A DNA stretch of 59,093 nucleotides from Zoogloea oleivorans (GTDB lineage Bacteria > Pseudomonadota > Gammaproteobacteria > Burkholderiales > Rhodocyclaceae): assembly GCF_008107625.1 (NCBI RefSeq), contig NZ_SDKK01000004.1, forward strand, positions 1 through 59,093, in the 5' to 3' direction. Made by a program: the position numbers and the translations under genes. Positions 53,011 to 59,093 of the stretch are shown here, piece after piece. The notes under the pieces are model-generated. The model worked only from the letters and a program-made list of their open reading frames with translations. It did no database searches and was not told where the DNA came from. The first letter of the stretch is position 1. The number at the start of each line of letters is the position of its first letter.

Positions 53011-53781
53011 ATGGCCCGCATTTTTTGCATCGCCAACCAGAAGGGCGGCGTCGGCAAGACGACCACCTGCGTCAATCTGGCCGCCGGCCTCGCCGCCTCC
53101 GGTCAGCGCGTCCTGCTGATCGACCTCGACCCGCAAGGCAACGCCACCATGGGCAGCGGCATCGACAAGCGTGAGCTCACGCGGTCGGTCTATCACCTCC
53201 TGGTCGGCCTGTGCACCGTGGCCGAAGCCCGGGTGCGCTCCGAAGCCGGCAAGTACGACGTGATTCCCGCCAACCGCGACCTGGCCGGGGCCGAAGTCGA
53301 GCTGGTCGGCCTCGAGCGGCGCGAGAACCGCATGCGCGACGCCCTCGCCCTGCACTCCGAAGAGTACGACTTCATCCTCATCGACTGCCCGCCGTCCCTG
53401 TCGCTGTTGACCCTCAACGGCCTGTGCGTCGCCCACGGGGTCATCATCCCGATGCAGTGCGAGTACTACGCCCTCGAAGGCCTGTCCGACCTGGTCAACT
53501 CGATCAAGAAGGTGCACGCCAACCTCAACCGCGACCTCGGCATCATCGGCCTCCTGCGGGTCATGTTCGACCCCCGCGTGACGCTCCAGCAACAGGTCTC
53601 CGCCCAGCTCGAAGCCCACTTCGGCGACAAGGTCTTCAAGGCCATCGTGCCGCGCAACGTGCGCCTTGCCGAAGCCCCCAGCCACGGCCTGCCCGGCGTG
53701 GTCTTCGACCGCAGCGCCAAGGGTGCCCAGGCCTATCTGGCCTTCGCCAAAGAAATGATCGAGCGGGTCAAGACTCTCTAA
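53011..53781 (+). CDS. parA: Chromosome-partitioning ATPase ParA
   Basis: 256 residues. A Walker-type ATPase whose DNA-bound gradient moves ParB-parS complexes apart. Visible: deviant Walker A NQKGGVGKTTTCVNLAAGL, Walker A' LLIDLDPQGNATMGSG, Walker B FILIDCPPSLSLLTLN and the QCEYYALEGLSDL segment. Starting immediately with MARIFCIANQKGG, it lacks the N-terminal DNA-binding domain of plasmid type Ia ParA, as chromosomal versions do. Confidence 0.96.
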   Translation: MARIFCIANQKGGVGKTTTCVNLAAGLAASGQRVLLIDLDPQGNATMGSGIDKRELTRSVYHLLVGLCTVAEARVRSEAGKYDVIPANRDLAGAEVELVGLERRENRMRDALALHSEEYDFILIDCPPSLSLLTLNGLCVAHGVIIPMQCEYYALEGLSDLVNSIKKVHANLNRDLGIIGLLRVMFDPRVTLQQQVSAQLEAHFGDKVFKAIVPRNVRLAEAPSHGLPGVVFDRSAKGAQAYLAFAKEMIERVKTL

Positions 53782-53789
53782 GGGACACC

Positions 53790-54653
53790 ATGGCAACGCC
53801 CAAACTCAAAGGCCTCGGCCGCGGCCTCGACGCGCTCCTCGCCGCCAACAATGACGCCGACAAGGCCGAAGGCGAGCTGCAGACGCTCACGGCCGCCGAG
53901 CTGCAGCCCGGCAAGTACCAGCCGCGCACGCGCATGGACCCGGGCTCACTGGAAGAGCTGGCCGCCTCGATCAAGACCCAGGGGGTCATGCAACCCATCC
54001 TGGTGCGCCCGGTCGGCAGCCTGTTCGACGCCAAGCGCTACGAGATCATCGCCGGCGAGCGCCGCTGGCGCGCCGCCCAGATCGCTGGACTGAGCAGCGT
54101 TCCGTGCCTGGTGCGCGAGATTCCGGACGAGGCCGCACTGGCCATGTCCCTCATCGAGAACATCCAGCGGGAAGACCTCAATCCTCTTGAAGAAGCCGCC
54201 GGCATCCAGCGCCTCATCGACGAGTTCGGCATGACCCACCAGCAGGCTGCCGATGCGGTTGGACGCTCGCGCCCGGCGGCCTCCAACCTGCTGCGCCTGC
54301 TGCAACTGGCGCCCCAGGTGCAGGAACTGCTGATGGCCGGCGACATTGACATGGGCCACGCCCGTGCGCTGCTGCCGCTGGACGGCGCCACGCAGGTCGG
54401 CCTCGCCAACCTGATCGCCGCCAAAGGGCTGTCAGTGCGGGAAGCCGAACGCCTGGTGCACAACGAACTCAATCCGAAGGCAAAACAGAGCGCGCCCCCG
54501 CCCGACCGGGACATCCTGCGCCTGGAAGAGGAAATCGCCGACCGCATGGGCGCGACGGTGAAGATCAAGGCCAACAACAAGGGCGCCGGCGCGGTCACCA
54601 TCCACTTTGGCAGCCTGGATCAACTCGAAGGCCTGCTGGAAAAGCTGCGCTAA
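53790..54653 (+). CDS. parB: Chromosome-partitioning protein ParB
   Basis: 287 residues from ATG 53790 (MATPKLKGLGRGLDALLAAN), where KLKGLGRGLDALL is the ParA-interacting N-terminus. It is a CTP-dependent clamp that loads at parS and spreads. Visible: ELQPGKYQPRTRMD, the GERRWRAAQIAGL nucleotide-binding box, the ENIQREDLNPLEEA segment, HTH (THQQAADAVGRSRPAASNLLRLLQL), and a C-terminal dimerisation domain. I found no intact parS (TGTTTCACGTGAAACA) in the window. It is convergent with the small basic gene that follows. Confidence 0.96.
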   Translation: MATPKLKGLGRGLDALLAANNDADKAEGELQTLTAAELQPGKYQPRTRMDPGSLEELAASIKTQGVMQPILVRPVGSLFDAKRYEIIAGERRWRAAQIAGLSSVPCLVREIPDEAALAMSLIENIQREDLNPLEEAAGIQRLIDEFGMTHQQAADAVGRSRPAASNLLRLLQLAPQVQELLMAGDIDMGHARALLPLDGATQVGLANLIAAKGLSVREAERLVHNELNPKAKQSAPPPDRDILRLEEEIADRMGATVKIKANNKGAGAVTIHFGSLDQLEGLLEKLR

Positions 54654-54673
54654 AAACCGCTTAACGCAAGCAG

Positions 54674-54904
54674 TCACTCCCCGTCGGTGGGAAGCACCCC
54701 GAGCAATTTCTGCAGTTGCCGGGCGGCGGAACGTTTCTCCTCCTGCCGCAGTGCACCGGCCACCTTCCCGTGCGGCCCCGCCTTGCGCAACAGGGCCGGC
54801 ACCACCAACGGGTTTCTCGGCCCCGTAACGCCAGCCTTCCCCGGCCCTTTGTCAGGCCCGCGAAAAACCAGCTTTTGACGAGTTCCCAGCGTTCGGTTGG
54901 CCAT
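54674..54904 (-). CDS. Small basic protein of unknown function
   Basis: 76 residues, rich in Arg, Lys, Gly and Pro (MANRTLGTRQKLVFRGPDKG, VPALLRKAGPHGKV, ARQLQKLLGVLPTDGE). No domain that I recognise; the composition suggests nucleic-acid or ribosome contact, but that is a guess. Its ATG comes three bases after the stop of the Cys-rich gene, so the two are a coupled pair. The reading frame uses the genome's usual codons, which favours a real gene. Confidence 0.6.
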   Translation of the reverse strand: MANRTLGTRQKLVFRGPDKGPGKAGVTGPRNPLVVPALLRKAGPHGKVAGALRQEEKRSAARQLQKLLGVLPTDGE

Positions 54905-54907
54905 GCT

Positions 54908-55120
54908 TCAGAGCGCCTTGTGGCGCGCTTCGGCAGCCGCCAACTCGCTCAGCGTGGATTCTTCCGTCACGCCGGAAATCTCGGCAAAACAACCATCCAG
55001 CGGACAATTGCGACCGGGCGGACAGCCATGCTCCAAGGCACATTGACGTTGAGTCTGGTCGGTCAGGACCATCTCGCGAACCGCTTCACAGCGGCCGATG
55101 GGCGAATCGATAAAGCTCAT
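54908..55120 (-). CDS. Small Cys-rich protein of unknown function
   Basis: 70 residues from ATG 55120 (MSFIDSPIGRCEAVREMVL), with GGGAG eight bases upstream. Five cysteines lie at 11, 27, 33, 39 and 44; the last four are spaced x5, x5, x4 (QCALEHGCPPGRNCPLDGC), suggesting bound metal, an iron-sulfur cluster or redox chemistry. There is no signal peptide. It lies between a Crp/Fnr-type regulator gene and the small basic gene, all on the minus strand. Function unknown; the Cys pattern is not one that I can match to a named family. Confidence 0.7.
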   Translation of the reverse strand: MSFIDSPIGRCEAVREMVLTDQTQRQCALEHGCPPGRNCPLDGCFAEISGVTEESTLSELAAAEARHKAL

Positions 55121-55204
55121 GATTTTTCTCCCTTTGTCTACTTTCAGTGTAGCCAAAAGGAGAAGAATTTCCTTGTTATTAGCAGGGGCTTTACACGGTT
55201 TGAA

Positions 55205-55855
55205 CTACCAGTGCCGGGGCAGCTTCTTGCACAGCAAAATGCGTTGCTGCTCGATTTCGATATAACCGCCGGCCACCAGGTCGCGCAGGATCCGATTCAC
55301 CATTTCCCGCGAGGCGCCGACCATGTTGGCCAGATCCTGCTGGGTCAGGCGACGGTCGATGAGCAGCAGACCGTCCTGCTCCACCGCCAGGGAATCGAAG
55401 ACCCGTGAAATGCGCCCGAACACATCCACCAGCGCCAGCGAACGGACGCTCTCGGTAAGCAGGCGGATACGCCCAACCAGATTGCGCACCACCAACTGCA
55501 GACAAGCCGGGTAAACCTCGATCAGCTCAAGGAACGCCGTGCGGGGAATCTGCAATACTTCGCTACGCGTCACGGCCATGACGGACGCCGAACGGGGGGC
55601 CTCGTCGAGCAGCGCGAGCTCACCAAAATAATCACCGGGATCAAGAAGCGACAAGGTCACCTCGCGTCCGACGTTGTCGGTGAGAAATGCCTTGAGTGAA
55701 CCGTTTTGTATGATGAACAGGCTGTTGCCCTCATCGCCCTCGCTCACGACGATGGTGTTCGCCGCAAAAACACGCATGCGCGAACGTTCGACAAGTGCAT
55801 TCACCTGACTCTCGGTCAGCCCCTCGAACAAATCAACCCGATCCAGATAATTCAC
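55205..55855 (-). CDS. Crp/Fnr-family transcription regulator
   Basis: 216 residues from GTG 55855 (NYLDRVDLFEGLTESQ), with AAGGGA nine bases upstream; TTG 55864 is an alternative. The cyclic-nucleotide-binding barrel shows VVSEGDEGNSLFIIQNGSLKAFL and LLDPGDYFGELALLDEAPRSASVMAV, where GEL-A and the Arg-Ser pair match the cAMP phosphate-binding cassette of Crp. It lacks the N-terminal Cys cluster of Fnr, so an oxygen-sensing iron-sulfur cluster is unlikely. The C-terminal winged helix carries RRLTQQDLANMVGASREMVNRILRDL. It is divergent from a CHASE2 cyclase gene 54 bases away, a natural source of its ligand. Confidence 0.9.
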   Translation of the reverse strand: MNYLDRVDLFEGLTESQVNALVERSRMRVFAANTIVVSEGDEGNSLFIIQNGSLKAFLTDNVGREVTLSLLDPGDYFGELALLDEAPRSASVMAVTRSEVLQIPRTAFLELIEVYPACLQLVVRNLVGRIRLLTESVRSLALVDVFGRISRVFDSLAVEQDGLLLIDRRLTQQDLANMVGASREMVNRILRDLVAGGYIEIEQQRILLCKKLPRHW

Positions 55856-55902
55856 GGCCAGCAATCCCTTTTAACCCCTCTCCAAGCTGCAATCCTGACA
55901 CA

Positions 55903-55917
55903 CGTTTCCGTGAAACG
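55903..55917. promoter_or_regulatory. Inverted repeat overlapping the cyclase start codon
   Basis: CGTTTC, CGT, GAAACG: six-base arms around three bases, covering the GTG start (55910-55912). It may be an operator or a translational element. It also resembles parS with one central base missing. Confidence 0.35.
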
Positions 55918-57910
55918 CCTTGATATATCCTTTGTCGTACTCCTGCTGGCCTCGCTGCTGACGCTGACTCTCGTCCTGCTCTCGCCGCTCCGGGAGCTCG
56001 AATCGGGCACCGGGCTGGACGCACTGTATTACCTCAGAGGCACGCGTCCGGCGCCGCCAGCAGTGGTCATTGTAACGCTCGACTCCCGCTCGGCACGCGC
56101 CCTCGGACAGTCGGAACGCCCCGAGCGCTGGCCCCGCGGCCTGCACGCCAGGCTCGTCGAAGGACTGGCCGGGCGAGGCGCACGGGTCATCGGCTTCGAC
56201 GTGCTCTTCGAGCGCGCCCGCGAAGCCGACGCCGACCAGGCCCTCGCCGGAGCCATGCGAAAAGCCGGCAACGTGGTCCTCGTCGAAAGCATCACCCGCG
56301 AACCGGTCACCTCCCCCGGCGGCGAAACCCTGGCAACCATGGACCGGCTCACCCAGGCCCAGCCCCTGCTGCGCGATGCCGCCTGGGCCGGCGGCCCCTT
56401 CATCATGCCCAAGACGCCCGACGGCGTGATCGAATTCTGGGGCTTCGTCCCCAGCGTCGGCGACCGGCCATCCCTGCCGATGCTGATGGCCCACCGCATG
56501 ACGGCCCCCCGTCCCGACCCGGCCAGCCTCATCCCCGACCCCCGGCGGCGCACCCTCAACCTCTACGGCCCGATCGGCACGATCCGCACCATTTCCTATG
56601 CCGAAGCCCTCACGCTGGTGGCCGATCCTGTCGCCGGCGATGCGGCCTTTCGCGGCAAGGCGGTGCTGATCGGCTTCTCCGAATTCAACCAGTCACGCCA
56701 GTCGGACATGTTCCGCACCCCCTTCAGCACGCCGGACGGGCTCGATCTCAGCGGTGTCGAACTGTGCGCCACCGCCCTCGCCAACCTGCTCGAAGACAGC
56801 AGCCTCGAACGCCCCGCTGACGCGAGCATGGTGGGCGCCCTGCTTGGCTGGATCGCCCTGCTGACCCTGCCCTGGCACTTGGCCCGCACCCGCCGGGCGC
56901 TCGCCATCACCGCCACCCTGGCCCTCGCCTGGGGGACCGTGGCCACCTGGAGCTTTGCACACCTGCACCTGTGGCTGCCGCTGATCCTGCCGGTGATCGC
57001 CGCCCCCCTCATCGTCACCGCCTGGGGGCTGGTCCTGCACACCCGCGCCGCCCGCCTGCGCGAGCGTCGTCTCGAACAAGCCCTCAGCCTTGGCCTGAGC
57101 CGGCAGGGCAGTGACAAGCTGGCCATCCTGCTGCAGGGCCGCACGGGTGGCCGTACCGTGCACGGGGTGTGCCTGTGCAGCGACATCGAGGCCTACACCA
57201 CCCTTTCCGAAACACTCAGCCCGGCGGCCACCCGCGACGCGCTGAACCGCTATTTCGAGCGCTTCATCCCCGTCATCACCGCCCACGGCGGCCATGTGAT
57301 GGACATCGTCGGCGATTCGGTGATGTGCCTGTGGCTGGCCGACGACTCCGCCAGCGAAGCCTGCCGGCAGGCCCGCGCCGCAGCGCTGGAGCTGCACCGC
57401 CTGATGAACGGGTCCGAACACGACGACGGCACCCTGCCGACCCGCTTCGGCCTGCATTACGGACCGGTTTTTCTCGGCGAAGTCGGCGCCAGCCAGCACC
57501 GGGAACTGCGTGCCGTCGGCGACATCGTCAACACCTCCAGCCGCATCCAGGGCGCCAACAAACCGCTCGGCACGCGCATCCTCGCCTCTGGCGCCGTCAC
57601 CGCCCACGGCAGCGCAGGCGGTCACGCCCGTGCCCTCGGCCCCTTCATCCTGGCCGGCAAGCGCAGCCCCATAGAACTCCACGAAATCCTGGCCGCCCCC
57701 CTGCCCGCCGAAGCCGCCCAAGCCTTCGACACCGCCCGCAGCGCCTACGCCTGCGAAGCGCCCCAGTCGGCAGTGATCCACCTGCAGCAACTTCTCAGCC
57801 TCTGCCCGAACGACGGGCCCGGCCGCTTCTACCTGCAGCGCTGCCAGGCCCGCCTGGCCGGCACGGCCGTGCCCGATGCCGATGGCTGCGTGATCCTCAG
57901 CAGCAAATGA
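55910..57910 (+). CDS. CHASE2-domain class III adenylate/guanylate cyclase
   Basis: 666 residues from GTG 55910 (KRLDISFVVLLLASLL). Membrane helix 1 (about 6-27), periplasmic CHASE2 sensor (about 30-290, VVIVTLDSRSARALG, FDVLFERAREADADQALA, GKAVLIGFSEFNQSR), three further membrane helices (about 305-385), and a class III cyclase domain (about 420-590). Catalytic residues: the first metal Asp in CSDIEAYTTL, the second in IVGDSVMCLW, and the substrate and transition-state residues in GDIVNTSSRIQG. The position that holds the adenine-selecting Lys in standard cyclases (K-x-x-G-D) is Asp here. The GTG start has no clear ribosome-binding site. A FecR-TPR gene follows in the same direction. Confidence 0.9.
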   Translation: MKRLDISFVVLLLASLLTLTLVLLSPLRELESGTGLDALYYLRGTRPAPPAVVIVTLDSRSARALGQSERPERWPRGLHARLVEGLAGRGARVIGFDVLFERAREADADQALAGAMRKAGNVVLVESITREPVTSPGGETLATMDRLTQAQPLLRDAAWAGGPFIMPKTPDGVIEFWGFVPSVGDRPSLPMLMAHRMTAPRPDPASLIPDPRRRTLNLYGPIGTIRTISYAEALTLVADPVAGDAAFRGKAVLIGFSEFNQSRQSDMFRTPFSTPDGLDLSGVELCATALANLLEDSSLERPADASMVGALLGWIALLTLPWHLARTRRALAITATLALAWGTVATWSFAHLHLWLPLILPVIAAPLIVTAWGLVLHTRAARLRERRLEQALSLGLSRQGSDKLAILLQGRTGGRTVHGVCLCSDIEAYTTLSETLSPAATRDALNRYFERFIPVITAHGGHVMDIVGDSVMCLWLADDSASEACRQARAAALELHRLMNGSEHDDGTLPTRFGLHYGPVFLGEVGASQHRELRAVGDIVNTSSRIQGANKPLGTRILASGAVTAHGSAGGHARALGPFILAGKRSPIELHEILAAPLPAEAAQAFDTARSAYACEAPQSAVIHLQQLLSLCPNDGPGRFYLQRCQARLAGTAVPDADGCVILSSK

Positions 57911-58018
57911 AATTGCCCGTGAAGCCCGACCACGGTCGCGAATCACATCCTTTTACAGTTAATATCGGGACAGAAACCATTTTGTTCTTCCTTAGGCCTT
58001 CCTTCCGATGTGACCAAA

Positions 58019-59093
58019 ATGCAGCCCCCAGTTGATTTACCGCAGCGTTTTGCCCTGCGACCGGTTTGTTTCGGCCTGACCCTGGCCCTTTCCGGTTTCG
58101 CGCTCGACGCCCTGGCCTGCGATCCCCAGGCCGGCCGACTGAGCGCCATTGAAGGCCGCGTCGAAGTGCGTGCAGCCACCAGCAAGGTCTGGCAAACCGC
58201 CAGCGCCCGGCAGATCCTGTGCCCCGGTGACCAGGTGGCCGTCCGCGGCCCCGGCCGCGCCGCCGTGGTACTGAGCCAGGACGTCCTCGTCCGCCTCGAC
58301 CAGAACACCACCCTGACCCTGCCACCAGCAGCCAACAGCGGCGAGCTTGGACTCGGGCACGGCGTGGTCCATGTGATCAGCCGCTTCAGCAAGCGCTTTG
58401 GCGTCATCACCCCCTTCGTTAACGCGCTGGTGGATGGTACTGAATTCACCGTTGCCAGCGATGACACCCGGGCTCGCGTGGTCGTTGCCGAAGGCCGCGT
58501 ACGCACCGCCAACAGCGCCGGCGAGCAAAGCCTCGGGGCCGGCGAAGCCAGCGAAGCCCGTGCCGGCAGTGCCCCCGGCAGCATCGCCGTGCGTCCGCTG
58601 GACGCCGTCGCCTGGGCCATCCATTACCCCAACGTGGTGCGCCTGTCCGACGCCGAGCTGGCCGCCTCGCCCCCCGCCATCCGCCAGCAACTCGATGCCG
58701 CCCGGCGCGATGCCGACCGCGGCCGCTTCCGCGAAGCCCTCGACACCCTTTCCACCCTGCCCGAAACCGACACCCAGCCGAATCTCGCCGCCCTCAAGGC
58801 CAGCGCCCTGCTGGGCATCGGCCGGGTGGACGAGGCCCGTGTCCTGATCGCCCGCTTCGCCCCGGATGCCAGCGCCTCCCTCGCCGCTGTCGAGGCCATC
58901 GTGCTGGTCGCCCGTAACGACAGCAGCGCCGCCGAAACCGCCGCCCGCCGCGCCGTCAGCCTCGACACCAGTTCCGCCGCCGCCCGGCTGGCCCTCAGCT
59001 ACGCCCTGCAGTCGGCCCGCCATCTGCCCGCCGCGCTGGTCGCCGCCGAAGAGGCCACCGCTCTCGACGCCACCGACCCGACGGCCTGGACCC
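58019..59093 (+). CDS. Exported FecR-domain TPR protein, N-terminal part (truncated by window end)
   Basis: 358 codons are visible and the frame is still open at the edge. A signal peptide (about 12-34, PVCFGLTLALSGFALDALA) is followed by a FecR-like beta domain (about 40-190): LSAIEGRVEVR, LCPGDQVAVRGPGRAAVVL, NTTLTLPP, then GVITPFVNALVDGTEFTVAS, which is the FecR core. From about 235 onward Ala-rich helices (ALKASALLGIGRVDEARVLIARF, AARLALSYALQSARHLPAALVAAEEA) form TPR-like repeats. It is probably periplasmic. The gene lies 108 bases after a CHASE2 cyclase; such FecR-TPR proteins are commonly found beside CHASE2 proteins and may be partners of the sensor. Confidence 0.8.
   Translation, partial: MQPPVDLPQRFALRPVCFGLTLALSGFALDALACDPQAGRLSAIEGRVEVRAATSKVWQTASARQILCPGDQVAVRGPGRAAVVLSQDVLVRLDQNTTLTLPPAANSGELGLGHGVVHVISRFSKRFGVITPFVNALVDGTEFTVASDDTRARVVVAEGRVRTANSAGEQSLGAGEASEARAGSAPGSIAVRPLDAVAWAIHYPNVVRLSDAELAASPPAIRQQLDAARRDADRGRFREALDTLSTLPETDTQPNLAALKASALLGIGRVDEARVLIARFAPDASASLAAVEAIVLVARNDSSAAETAARRAVSLDTSSAAARLALSYALQSARHLPAALVAAEEATALDATDPTAWT

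Overview
The window is chromosomal DNA from a GC-rich betaproteobacterium. Gene content and order (def-fmt-htpX, topB-smg-dprA, nadD-rsfS-rlmH-maf-rng, mnmG-rsmG-parA-parB, and two BPSS1780-type membrane proteins) fit Rhodocyclales of the Azoarcus/Thauera/Zoogloeaceae type. This assignment rests on protein recognition, not on a search. I saw no rRNA or tRNA gene, phage, CRISPR array or insertion sequence.

Bases 1-2755 are a visibly AT-richer accessory segment that reads as the tail of an integron gene-cassette array. It holds four recognisable attC recombination sites (232-298, 1226-1319, 2415-2481, 2675-2731), one doubtful site near 1671, and short same-strand genes of unknown function: the 3' end of a YaaC-like gene, an overlapping membrane/coiled-coil plus soluble protein pair, a membrane-anchored protein, and a 53-residue zinc-ribbon protein. 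No integrase is in the window. A DUF4124 exported protein, a HEPN-like protein and the Rep helicase follow.

Bases 6000-34300 are mostly housekeeping: homoserine kinase, two membrane proteins, NAD synthesis, ribosome silencing and rRNA methylation, Maf and RNase G; an unusual duplicated-domain helix-hairpin-helix protein; a YgjP-like peptidase; a PhnD-like binding protein; outer-membrane phospholipase A; a double-length UvrA; a cobalamin riboswitch with bluB; DUF1631 and HDOD proteins; topoisomerase III, Smg, DprA and a LysM protein; deformylase, formyltransferase and HtpX. Two copies of a REP-like palindromic repeat (6037-6102 and 13713-13777) lie between genes.

Bases 34300-50110 are one long minus-strand signalling block. 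A tightly packed chemotaxis operon runs cheY, a short receptor, a STAS protein, cheA, a poly-HAMP receptor, cheW, cheD, cheR, a second cheD and cheB. Downstream come a multi-PAS/GAF hybrid kinase and a hemerythrin-histidine kinase. CheA carries two 24-residue motifs resembling the MshEN c-di-GMP-binding fold, the most intriguing signal here. Two proteins of the operon share a C-terminal VELF tail.

Bases 50469-54653 are mnmG-rsmG-parA-parB. The right end carries a Crp/Fnr regulator with two small downstream genes, one Cys-rich, and, divergently, a CHASE2 cyclase followed by a FecR-TPR protein cut off by the window edge.
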